Positions 32,498 to 43,207 of a stretch of 64,000 nucleotides of DNA are shown in pieces; position 1 is the stretch's first letter, and each line of letters opens with the position of its first letter. The notes under the pieces were generated by a model, which saw only the letters and a list, made by a program, of their open reading frames with translations, had not been told where the DNA came from and made no database searches. Source of the DNA: Beroe forskalii (lineage: Eukaryota; Ctenophora; Nuda; Beroida; Beroidae); assembly GCA_011033025.1 (NCBI GenBank), contig WFMF01000105.1, positions 62,001 to 126,000 on the forward strand. The letters run 5' to 3'. The translations under genes and the position numbers were made by a program.

Positions 32498-34060
32498 ATG
32501 GATGCTCAACCTTGTACCAACTGTGAATCTCTAAAAGAGAAATGCAGGCTACTGGAAGACAAAGTTGTTTCACTGACTGAAAAAGTAGACAATCTCATAC
32601 AACTGATGTTCAAGAAACATTGTGACAAATCTACACAAACTGACTGCAGCATAATGACTAGTTCACCATCACAGACTGAACCACACCCTTTAACATGTTC
32701 ATCCCAGATAGACTCTCACCTGTCAGTTTCAAACTTGATAACTTATGAGCATGTCCCCTTATCTCCAACCTCTTCTGATGTGTTATTTGACATTTATTGT
32801 AATGCTGAAAATGCATCAGCAGTCAAAGATCATACTGTAGATGAGAAACCATATGAACTCTATCCTGGCCAACCATTTTTAGACTTTGATTATGCTGCAT
32901 TGGACCATGAGACAACATTCACTAGGTCACATGGAAACAGAGCAACATGCTACTTCGGCCAGTACCAATATGGATATGGTAGTACAACCCACAAGCCATG
33001 TCCCCTCCCTCCACCTACAAGCTATCTTAGGAAAATACTAGCCCATCTTGATCATATCCTCCCTAACTACCAGTACAACAGTGTTCTGTTAACCAAGTAC
33101 ACAAATGCATCAGATAGCTTAGGCTTTCACAGTGATGATGAGCCTGAGATTGTAATTCATTCTCAGATAGTGACAATTTCTATTGGGGGATCTCGCACAG
33201 CTCAATTTAGGAGGAAATATAACCCTGATAGCATGGTACAAATGGAACTGAAACATGGTGAGGTGTATTCAATGACCAAAGCTTCACAGGACATTTTTGA
33301 GCATTCTATTCTTCCATCTGATTATGAACCACCTCGTATCAGTATCACCCTCAGGCTGATATCACCACCCGCACCCCAAACAGCTCCACCCACCAATTCC
33401 TCATCTAGTAGCCCAGCACCAATTGAGCCCCCCAACACCAACACCAATGAGCACACTATCTATATCAGCTCTAGTATGTTCAGAGGCATTAATGAGGACA
33501 AAATGTCATCAGAGCACCAAAAAGCCAAAGTTTTTTTCTACCCAGGTGCTACTGCTAAGACCATACTTAATAATCTGAGGCAAGATGCAAAGTTCCTATC
33601 ATTAAATCCAAGCTCTGTCAGGAAAGTATTCATATTATGTGGTACTAACAATGTTGACCAAATTTTAGGAGTTCATAGGGGTAACCATTTTAACTTTATC
33701 ACAAATCATATTGTTTCAGAAAAACTCCTAGATGAAGCCAAATTTGACATTGAAAGTCTTCTTGAGTACCTCCATCAATGGGCACAGCATGCCTCAATCA
33801 ATGTGATCAATATCTTGCCTCGAGTGAGCTCTTGTAGGAACTTTGTCATTAACCAACTTAACCATACCATTAAGTTACTCACTGACAGAAAGCCATACCT
33901 TGGAATGGTCAAAACTGAATCAGATAGGAACTTGTTTTGCTATAAGGATGGCAATCATAAAGATAACTTTTTCAGCAGCAAAGGGTCTGATAATGTACAC
34001 CTAACACGTGAGGGAGTCATCAGGTTAGCAAGATACCTTAAGTACACTGCTCACCATTGA
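32498..34060 (+). CDS. LINE ORF1: coiled coil + AlkB-like dioxygenase + SGNH hydrolase
   Basis: A 520-aa frame; the ATG at 32498 is the first in frame. Residues 10-40 form a short Leu/Val heptad segment after a CTNC motif, likely for oligomerisation. Residues about 175-290 match the AlkB family: H211-x-D213 (GFHSDDE), the SIGGSR strand, H269 (IFEHS), R280 and R286 (PRISITLRL), which are the Fe(II) and 2-oxoglutarate ligands in the right order and spacing. A Pro/Ser/Asn linker follows. Residues about 322-520 resemble an SGNH hydrolase: ISSSM in place of the usual GDS block, CGTNN at about 381-385, and DNVHLTREG with D498 and H501 near the end. AlkB enzymes remove alkyl groups from bases; SGNH esterase domains are known in CR1-type ORF1 proteins. 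Substrate and activity here are inference. Confidence 0.88.
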   Translation: MDAQPCTNCESLKEKCRLLEDKVVSLTEKVDNLIQLMFKKHCDKSTQTDCSIMTSSPSQTEPHPLTCSSQIDSHLSVSNLITYEHVPLSPTSSDVLFDIYCNAENASAVKDHTVDEKPYELYPGQPFLDFDYAALDHETTFTRSHGNRATCYFGQYQYGYGSTTHKPCPLPPPTSYLRKILAHLDHILPNYQYNSVLLTKYTNASDSLGFHSDDEPEIVIHSQIVTISIGGSRTAQFRRKYNPDSMVQMELKHGEVYSMTKASQDIFEHSILPSDYEPPRISITLRLISPPAPQTAPPTNSSSSSPAPIEPPNTNTNEHTIYISSSMFRGINEDKMSSEHQKAKVFFYPGATAKTILNNLRQDAKFLSLNPSSVRKVFILCGTNNVDQILGVHRGNHFNFITNHIVSEKLLDEAKFDIESLLEYLHQWAQHASINVINILPRVSSCRNFVINQLNHTIKLLTDRKPYLGMVKTESDRNLFCYKDGNHKDNFFSSKGSDNVHLTREGVIRLARYLKYTAHH

Positions 34061-34234
34061 GCATTTACCTTGATCACCAATGAGTATTGGCCTTTAATCT
34101 TCAATTATAATAATTTATTACCTAATGTGTTTAGCTAATTTTGACAACTTGTTTTTAGATATTTATTCATGCTTAGATTTTTTCAAATTAGGTGTCTGCA
34201 ATGATCAATCATTCCATTTTTATGTCTCATAAGA

Positions 34235-37175
34235 ATGACCAACTCTAATTTATTACACAATCTTACTGTGGGTCATTGCAACATCCAGGGAGGCCTTATT
34301 GGAATTTCCAAGTCAACACAGATTTGTCAAATGATTAAGAAATATAACATGGATATTATGTCTTTGAATGAAACTAACCTTAACGAAAGTATCTCATCCA
34401 ATACTTTAAATATACCTGCCAATTTTGAGTTCAAAAGAGCTGATAGAGGTTCAGGTACTAGAGGAGGTTGTGGACTGATAATAAGCAATAAAGTTGCCGT
34501 TGATGAAGTCAAAATCAGTACAAATATTTCAACAATAGAAGCCAAATGGATCAAAATCAAAAGTAGCAACATATATCTTTGTGGGTTTTACCGTTCTGGA
34601 GGGTATTGTAAACTTAATGAATTTCTGGATTATTTTACAGAATGTATGATCAAACTCAAGGGAAAGAAGGTGATTTGGGTAGGAGACATCAATATAGACC
34701 AAAATAAGATAAATTCAGCTGATTATAAGAAACTAGATTCTACTCTTAGGTCTTTTAATATGGTGCAGACAATACAAAATTATACTAGAGTAGCAAAGAA
34801 AGGAAATAAATTTACTTACAGCACCATTGATGTTATTATTACAAACTGCTACTCTGACTTTGAAAATTCCTCAGTACTAAATGAATGCCCTGGTGACCAT
34901 TTTGCACTGAAATTTGAATTAAGCTTCAAGGTGGAACTACCTCCAAAATTTGAAAAAGTAGTTATTAATAATTATTGTAACAACAATATCAAGGCATTTC
35001 AAACCTACTTAGCTAACTCTGATTTTACCTCTATCTATTCAAGCACAAATGTGGAACAAGCAATGTCCTTACTAGATAGTTTCTTGAATGATAATCATAG
35101 TCATTTCTTTCCTCAAAAGATCATTAAAAGGCATGAAAAGTTTATTTATCAACCATCCCAGGACAGTTTGAATGCTATTAAGACTAAGAAGAAGCTCCAC
35201 AGAAAATTCAAATCTAAGCTAAGAAAAGTTAATGAATCCAATTGCAATAATTGTAATGTTTGCAATAAGTGCATCAATGCCCACTTAGCTTGGGACTTGT
35301 ATAGAAAGCAGCGTAATGTTACCAACAAAATAACCAAGGCCAATAAGAGGGAAAACTTACTAAATGATCTAAAGAAAAAAAGTGATAAGAACGACTTGAA
35401 AGGTATATGGAAATCTATTAAGGTAGCTACAAATATGCCATCTAAATGTAATACTCAGCCCAGTGTAGATCCTGAAATTATCAATGCAGAAAATTTGAAT
35501 AATCACTTCAGTGAGATTGGGAATACAATTAACAAAACAATTCCCAACTATGACAATATATCATATAAGGACTTCTTGATGAATAATAACATTCAGTGTT
35601 CACTCTGCTCATTTGAAGAAGTATCAAGTGAGTCCATTAAGGCATATATAATGTCAATACCATCTGATAAGTCAACCAATGATAAGCTACCACTGAAAGT
35701 TATTAAATCTGTGTTACCTATTATCATTCACTGCATCAGCCATATTGTTAACCTTAGTCTTTCAACTGGCCAGTTCCCAAACTCTTGTAAGTTAGCGTCA
35801 GTAACACCAATCTTCAAAGGTGGAGATGCAAATGATCCTAATGATTACAGACCAATATCTATTTTGCCCCTAGTTTCGAAATGCATTGAACATTGTGTTA
35901 ATGAGCAGCTAACGAAATACTTTGATGAAAATAAGCTCTTGACTAACCATCAATATGGTTTTAGAAAGAATTATTCGACAACTTATCTCACACTAGACAT
36001 GTTTGATATGTTATTTGATAATAAGTGTAAAGGCAACATCCCAGCAATAATTTTTCTGGACATAAAGAAAGCATTTGATACTGTGGATCACAGCATCCTA
36101 ATAGATAAGCTCAAATTCTATGGGGTTGATGGTACTGTTATTCTGTGGATCAAAAACTATCTTATGAACTGTAAACAATCAACAAAAATCTCAGGGATCA
36201 AAAGTATATATTTAAGCATAAAGTTTGGTGTACCACAAGGTAGTCTTCTTGGTCCTCTGCTGTTTAGTATATATATCAATGATATTGTCAATGCATGTAA
36301 TCTGTCCACACCTTATTTATTTGCAGATGATGGTGCACTGTTATTTGAAAACATATGTAGGAATAGTTATCTCAACATAAGAATAGAAATGATGACCATC
36401 ATTAAATGGCTATGTGTCAATAAACTTGCTTTAAATGTAGATAAAACCAAGATTATTATCTTTGATAATATCCAATTTGGGGTTAAAATCAATATTTTCG
36501 GTAATTACTCAGTTAAAGAATGCAAATCATATAAATATCTAGGGTTAATTGTTGATAATCTACTTAAATTTGACTTGCATGTAGATTACATCAAGAAAAA
36601 AATACAGAAACGTATTGGAGCTATGTACAGAGGGAGCACTTTGCTACCATTGAAAAATAGGAAAATGTTTGCTAATTCACTCATCTTACCTCATTTTGAC
36701 TATTTAGATACTATTTATGGTAGGGCATCAAAAACTAAACTTCTTGAGCTTGATATCTTATACAAAAGGTTGCTAAGATTGCATTAGGCGTTGAAAAGAC
36801 AGAAAGTAGCATCAATGTTTATAGAGACATGAAGTGGTTGCCCCTTCATCTCAGGCGACAAGTACATTTATCTTGCTACATGTTTAGAATCATAAACAAT
36901 CTCAGTCCTTCCAACTTTATGAATAAGTTCAGGTTCATCTCTGGAGGTAGTAGAGATGGTGCAAACTGTAACCTTTACACACCCAAATCTGCTAATCTAA
37001 AAAATTTTATTATCTAGGAGCAAAAAGCTTGGAATATCCTCCCACTTGACCTCAGGAATAAAAGTGATGTTAAAATCTTTGGGAAGCTGTATAAGGCACA
37101 ATTGTTAGATGCAATAATCACTGATCCAAATTACAGGGTAAACAATGCATTTGATCACTTGTATAAGCCAAGGTG
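34235..37175 (+). CDS. LINE ORF2: endonuclease-reverse transcriptase (frameshifted near its end)
   Basis: Nicks target DNA and copies the element RNA. The ATG at 34235 opens 850 codons. The APE-like endonuclease occupies residues 1-230: GHCNIQGG, SLNETNL (catalytic Glu), VGDINID, YSTIDVIITN and PGDHFALKFE. A linker holds a cysteine cluster (NCNNCNVCNKC) at about 35238-35275. The reverse transcriptase spans about residues 510-750: NDYRPISILPLVSK, IFLDIKKAFDTVDH, GVPQGSLLGPLLFSIYIND and the catalytic FADDG (usual FADDT). The frame stops at 36785-36787, but the neighbouring frame from 36765 reads straight on (KIALGVEKTESSINVY), so one A was probably lost from an A run. The C-terminal motif LGAKAWNILPLDLR is clean only in the second copy of the 265-bp duplication. 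The spacer after ORF1 is 174 bp. Confidence 0.9.
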
Positions 37176-37497
37176 AGTCGCCTCAAATAAGTCTTCCTTG
37201 TAGTTTTGGCATGGCAAATAACAAGGTGTAATGTAACCTTTACACACCCAAATCTGCTAATCTAAAAAACTTTTATTATCTAGGAGCAAAAGCTTGGAAT
37301 ATCCTCCCACTTGACCTCAGGAATAAAAGTGATGTTAAAATCTTTGGGAAGCTGTATAAGGCACAATTGTTAGATGCAATAATCACTGATCCAAATTACA
37401 GGGTAAACAATGCATTTGATCACTTGTATAAGCCAAGGTGAGTCGCCTCAAATAAGTCTTCCTTGTAGTTTTGGCATGGCAAATAACAAGGTGTAAT
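36968..37497 (+). repeat. 265-bp direct tandem duplication in LINE 3' end
   Basis: 36968-37232 and 37233-37497 are near identical, differing by two small indels in A/T runs. The unit covers the last ORF2 codons and the start of the 3'UTR. Confidence 0.95.
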
Positions 37498-38204
37498 GTG
37501 TTATTATAACACAAGATGCTTGATTTTCTGTTGATTTCTCCCAAATAATATTCTTGAAACCATTGGCCATCCCTGGATGCTGTAAATTTCACCTACATAG
37601 ATTGTGCTGACTTTTTAAGATAACAGTACATTATGTTGACAGCAGTGTTTTGTTTTTAAATGTTCATTTTCTAACTGTTATTAATAAACATTTTAAATTT
37701 ATTCAATTTATTTTACTTGGGCAAGTTATGCAGCCTGACCTCGGCAAGTCATAAATCTGCAACCTTATTTTTGTAGATATGTTTTTATTTAACTTTTTCA
37801 TGCATTTTATTTATAATGGTATGTACTAGTTTTAAAGAGTACACTTTTAGTTTATTTTCATTATTTTCAATATGATTAACCATATAACTATTATTAGTCC
37901 TTAGTGGGTGACTCTTTTAACAGTTTTCATAATTGACTTGATGTCTGCCCTCAGCACATGGAATTTGCCTCTTTTTATACGGGAAGAAAGGATATTTTTA
38001 GAATGAGTGCTGTAAAAAATTGATATTATTATTATTATTATACTTCTCTACTTCTCTTCACTGAGTGTGTTTCTTACTTTCTTGGTGCTTGGAGACTGGA
38101 GTAAAGACAATTATCAATTACCAAAGTCACCAAAGAGCAGTTTCATTCAGGCAGGTGGTCACTGCAATTGATGGTGCTATGTCCTATTACCTTGGGTGAC
38201 TGCT

Positions 38205-38640
38205 GGGGGACTTATGTCTCAAATGGGCCTGTGATGTATCAATCAATGGGCATGCATTGTCACAAATTGGCTAGTGCTGTCTCTAATGGGCTTGTTTTAC
38301 CTCAAATGGGCCTGTGATGCCTAAAATGGGCCTGCTTTTGTGATCAAGTTTCTGCTAAAAATGGGCTGATTAATGATGATTATAGTCTCTGCGACAAAAT
38401 GAAAGAAGCTGATTTTTAATAAATAAATCTGATTTTAATAAACTGACATCGGGAATATTTTCGGAAGAGGCACGATAGTATTATATTCAAGTATTTACTA
38501 TTGCCAGATTTAATAATAATAATAATACTCCGTCATCAACCTCAAATTTGATTGTATAAAGTGGGCCTGTGGTGGGAAAAGTGGACCTGGAAGAAAAACC
38601 TTATGTAAGAGGGGTGGTGACTGTTGAGTCTTAGCAGAAT
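38205..38640 (+). repeat. Third GGCCTGTGATGTC repeat copy, split by an insertion
   Basis: The repeat of 21990-22340 recurs (CAAATGGGCCTGTGATG...CTGCTAAAAATGGG), is interrupted at about 38367, and resumes at about 38571 (TGGGCCTGTGGTGGG). The interrupting piece has its own second copy at 50826-50967. Confidence 0.75.
38367..38570. mobile_element. Small mobile element of unknown class
   Basis: Begins CTGATTAATGATGATTATAG and ends GATTGTATAAAG; flanked by TGGG on both sides within the interrupted repeat. Its homologue at 50826-50967 lacks an internal block of about 60 bp that ends in AATAATAATAATA, which looks like a further insertion. No coding capacity and no clear terminal inverted repeat. 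Confidence 0.6.
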
Positions 38641-39509
38641 ATTATTAGTACAATTTACTAAAATACATCAAAAGCTCTCAGCACACAAGGGTACAGTCTC
38701 TGTACAGATGTTGAAGAGGGGAGGGAGATGCCTGCTGGTCAAGGTCAAAAAGTGGATGTAATTTTTGAATAAAAACAAAAATTGAATAAAACAAAAATTG
38801 AAATTTCATGCCATTTAACAAAAACATTGAATAATTCAATATCAGAGCGAATATGGGATGGAATAATTAATTAATTGTTGCCTTAAGGTGGTTAATATGG
38901 TTTTTCTGGGCAAGGTTTATAGACTATTATGTATAATGGTCAACAATTATCCCATAGTGTAATCTTACATGTAGCCAATTATTACAAAGTCTGGGGGGCA
39001 TAGGAATCACACTTGCTGGGGCTATTGTGTGAACCGAAACAGAGAATGTAAGACTAAGTCAAGCCAATAGTTATATGTTAAGCAAGGCAGGAGTTGATTC
39101 TAAGTGGCTACTGTGTAAGATTCACTAGGATGGACAGTTTTGAGGTGTTGGATAGGGTAGATAAAGTAAATTTTAACTAGAGACTTAAGTGAAAATATTT
39201 ATAAGAACTTTATTGAATCATAATTCACACGCATATTTACTTTCAAGCATTTAATTATATATAAACATACGAAATTATACTATATACCTTTCAAACTTAC
39301 ACAACAATACCTTTAGTACCAAAACTATCACCTGGACAAGGACACCACCTGGACCTGAATTTGGGATAATGTGGTCGTCATTAGTATCTAGACGAAGTGG
39401 TTACTAGGGGTAGTTGCATGTGAATTCTGCAATAATTGTATAAGGTTTAGAAATAAGGTTTCGAAATAAGGTTTAAAATCTTATGCTCATTAGCATAAAC
39501 GACTCAGCC
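38641..39509. other. Between the two LINEs, no gene
   Basis: Nothing supported on either strand. Part may be 3'UTR of the minus-strand LINE. Confidence 0.4.
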
Positions 39510-42500
39510 TCAATCAGGGTGCTTTGAGGTTTTTGATGTTGAAGAGTTGAAGTCATGTGATGGGAGCCATTCAACATCATCATGAGCATGCTGGTTTTCA
39601 AAAAGTGCATTCTTAAGCCTGCCTTTAGGATCACTTAGACTTTTAGAGGGGTCAGGACAGAATTTTTGATGAAGTGTATTCCAGAGGATTGCCGATTGGT
39701 ACACAAAGTGTCTGGAGGGACTGGGGGTTATTAAAGCACTTGAGGTGGCCCTTTTAGAAAATTTAAAGAGTGAATGTATTGAAATGGGGCTTTGGAATTT
39801 AATAATTTTAAATATATCCATAAAACTTGTTCCTCCATAGAATCTTTCAAATCAACTCTTAAAACTTATTTATTCAAAATAGCATTTGATATTTAACTTA
39901 TATTACTTAACTTATTGCAATTCATTTTTGTATAAATTATGCTTTGTGTTTTCTGACAGTGCTTTAATCTCAGCATGACTCCAGCTTTTTAGTTAACTTT
40001 AAATTATTTGTATATTAAGTTATTTGAAGCACTGTCATTGCTTTTATTGTTGAATCTGTTCTCGTGGCACAGCTGTGCATTAATTTAAGTTGATGTGCCA
40101 CTATAATATAAAAGTTTAAATTATTATTATTATTATTATGTATATAGGTTTTTGACAGTAAGGATTTTGTACTTTTTGAAGAGAGGTTTAGTATGTTCTT
40201 TCCTATAGAATTCTTCTCCAAGGATTTGATCATGAATTGGTCGGGTACGGCAACAGGTTTTAAATTTATTGACATAAGCATTATAGTCACCAAAGAGGAC
40301 CCTTATGCATTTTTTCTGTATAATAAATAGCTCTGAAATTTTTGCATCTGATATACCGCCCACACAGATATGCAAAGTGCAAGATGGGATTCGAAGAGAG
40401 TATGGTAAAGGCTAGGGTGGAGTCCTCCGGAATACACTTCTTTATTCTAGAAAGAGTGGCAATGGGCGTAATTAAGTTTTCGTTTGCATTCGAGGATGTG
40501 CTTATCCCAGTTTAGATCTTGGTCAATAAACACTCAAGGAATTTTGTTTCAGCAACCTTCTTGATTTCTTGTGAATTGATGAACAATTTAAAATCACGGA
40601 TATTTTCAGAATTGTTTTTGTCTTAGGTTTGAAGTGTATAATAACATTTTGATTGATTAATGTGCAATTTATTCAGGATCATATACTGATGTACTGATTT
40701 AAGTAGTAAGTTTGCTTTAGAATATGCATCTTTGCAGTCTTTTCCAGTTATAAAAATGTTAGTATCATCAGCAAAGAGGACAAATTCACCAAGTTTGGAG
40801 CAATTTGAAAGGTCATTTATGTAGATTAGGAAGAGAAAGTATCCAAGGACAGATCCCTGTGGCACCCCAAATTGAATAGCAAGTTTTGTGGATTGGTGGT
40901 TCAGTACATCAGTATATTGACTCCTGTTAGTTAGGTATGATTTGATAAGTGAATGTGATGCTCCCCGTATTCCATAATGGTACAGCTTATCCAGCAGTGT
41001 TCCATGATCAATGGTGTCGAAAGCTTTACTCAGGTCAATAAATATACCAAGGACATGTTGTTTCTTGTTTATGGCTGATTCAATGTGTGCAATTGAATAG
41101 TTCAGTGCATGACTGGTTGAGTGAGACTTCTAAACCATATTGATTTTGGTGGAGTATGTTTTGGGAAGTGAAGAAATTATAAAGTCGGGAATAGATAAGT
41201 TTTTCAAAGATTTTTTCCAAATATAGGAAGTGTTGAGATTGGCCTATAATTTTCTATTGAGTCAGGGCTTCCTTTTTGTACACTGGTGTGATTTTTGCCA
41301 ACTTTCAGTTCCTCAGAAATGGTTTCAGGGACATGAGGTCGTTAAATATTTTGAGAGTGGCTTTTGCAATTATATGAAGATTTTTAATGACTTTGACAGG
41401 GATATCACTTGCTTTGCCATTTTGAAAGTCCGAAATGATTTCATTAATTTCAAGTTCAGTGCAATCTTCAAGAAATATTGAGTTGATGTTTGCTGGCATT
41501 AAGAATTCAGTAAACGATTGGAAGTGGGACCTGTTAACACTTATTCCATCTAAGTCAGAGTTCAGGTCAGAGGCAATTGAGATAAAATACTTGTTGAAAG
41601 CATTAGAAATAGTTCTTTTGTTAACGAATGGAGGTTTTATTTGTTTTTTATTAGAGCCCCTGAGCTCATTTATTAGTTTCCAAGTTTTCTTGGGATCCTC
41701 CCTGCATTCCTGGAATTGAGAGCATTTGTATGATTGCTTGGCCTGCTTTATAATATGTTTCAATTTTTACGATAAGTACTGAAATTTTCGTGAAGTTTGC
41801 TGTTGCCTTCTGGATTGTTTTTGGTAATGGTGTTAGTCCATTCGGCTCAACTCATACTTTCGGTTTATCGATTCAATTATACCTTCAGATATCCATGGAT
41901 TATTGAGGATAGTTTTTTCGTGGTTTTAGGAACTGTAAGTTTACAACTACTGTCAAGACAGGAGTTATAAGTCTTGAAAATTCACTGAAACTTTGGAGGA
42001 GTTTCACTAAACTTATTAGTAAGTTCATCAATAAAATTAAGGTTTTATTACTGTAGTCAAAAATATTGTGTTTGTTTCTCAGTCTTACATTGGCTTTCAG
42101 AACTGAGGTCTGAGAACTGGAATGCAGGGAGGTGGACCCATTTTATCACCCATTGTCCCTGAGGTAATGATATATTGTAGACAAGCCGTTTGTGAAAATA
42201 TTATCAATGGTGATGGTTTTGTGCCAGGCCGTTCATGAGTGTATGTGGAAATGAGGGTATAACCTGCAGCCATGAAGGTATCTTCATATTTACTTAGCAC
42301 ATTTTTACTGAGTAGGTTTAGGTTGAAGTCACCCATTATGTACACATTATTGCTAGGCAGGTATTTCAAAGATTTTTCCAGTTTAGCACAGAATTTATCT
42401 TTTTACAGCCATCATTGGGGGTGGTATACTACTCCAAATGATGGAAGTACTGTATTAGTTGATTGAAGAAAAGGCACTTATGTCTTCACAACATTCAGAA

Positions 42501-43105
42501 ATATTTTCTAGGATTGCATATTGATCGAATCATGGATAGAGTGCAACACCAGTGCCTGATTTTGTTTTCATTTATATCTTGGTAGTACCCACTGTAATTA
42601 GCAATTGGTAGTGCAACCCACATTTGAGCAGTATTTGTTTCAGCCAAACCAATTGCAGTGAATTTGTGATTTATGCACTTTTTAATTCAGCACTAAGAGA
42701 GTCAAAATTCGTGAAGTTACCATCAACATTAAGAAAATATGTCGACAGTAAGCTTGTCACAGTTTCGTAAACCAGGCTTTAAACCCACCTTCCTGTAAGA
42801 GTTGATTCAGTTCCTGATACTATAGGATTTACATCCATCCAGGACATTGCATATTTTATTTGGCATATTGATCAACATATTCATCATAATGTTTTTCATC
42901 TGAATCCTGCCAGTGGGAAAAAAGGGGGTTATAACGTGGTTCCAAATTTGGTTCACAGCCTGACAAACCCATTTGTTAGCAACAAATGCAAAGTTTGATT
43001 TATTAAAACACTTGCTATGGATAATGATACCACAAGCTTCACACTCAGTAATAGGTTTGCCAAGGTTAATGTTCTTATTGCAGCAGTCACATTTTTCTCT
43101 AGCTA
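39510..43105 (-). pseudogene. Minus-strand LINE ORF2 remains (PHD-like, endonuclease, reverse transcriptase)
   Basis: Near 43100-42955 a Cys/His pattern (CDCCNKNI, ECEACGIIIHSKC, KWVC) looks like a PHD finger whose final Cys is lost. The endonuclease is visible at 42369-42240 (NNVYIMGDFNLNLLS). The reverse transcriptase shows LINELRGSNKK (41670), GIFIDLSKAFDTIDHGTLLD (41060), GVPQGSVLG and EFVLFADDTNIFITG (40870-40745), then a C-terminal domain from 40375. The frame passes across the nested insertion to FKIIKFQSPISIHSLFKFS (39810) and SAILWNTLHQKF. Frameshifts are frequent; no product is expected. Confidence 0.85.
39822..40139 (+). mobile_element. Nested 5'-truncated LINE 3' fragment
   Basis: Opposite in orientation to its host LINE. 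It starts with a short tail ESFKSTLKTYLFKIAF and ends in an ATT microsatellite (40119-40139). The host protein reads through if this piece is left out: VKNLYT before it and MDIFKIIKF after it. This defines the insertion to within a few bases. Confidence 0.8.
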
Positions 43106-43207
43106 AAACGCGATTGAAATCTAATTATCAAAAATCCCTAAGGTGGCCTAGCATGGCCCCTACTCTGTGCCCTGTGGTGTCCCTGACCTGACCGAAAGAT
43201 TGCCTCC

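Larger units (their letters stand above)
32498..38041 (+). mobile_element. Nearly intact two-ORF LINE (CR1/L2-like) with AlkB-SGNH ORF1
   Basis: A non-LTR retrotransposon with ORF1 at 32498-34060, ORF2 from 34235, a 3'UTR and an ATT microsatellite tail at 38023-38041. Apurinic-type endonuclease, a reverse transcriptase of the CR1/L2/jockey group and the microsatellite 3' end rather than poly(A) fit the CR1/L2 side of the family. ORF1 is unbroken. ORF2 is open for 850 codons before a one-base frameshift near 36765. A 265-bp tandem duplication lies at its 3' end. The 5' boundary is unknown, so the start given is the ORF1 ATG. Low damage suggests recent activity. Confidence 0.9.
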
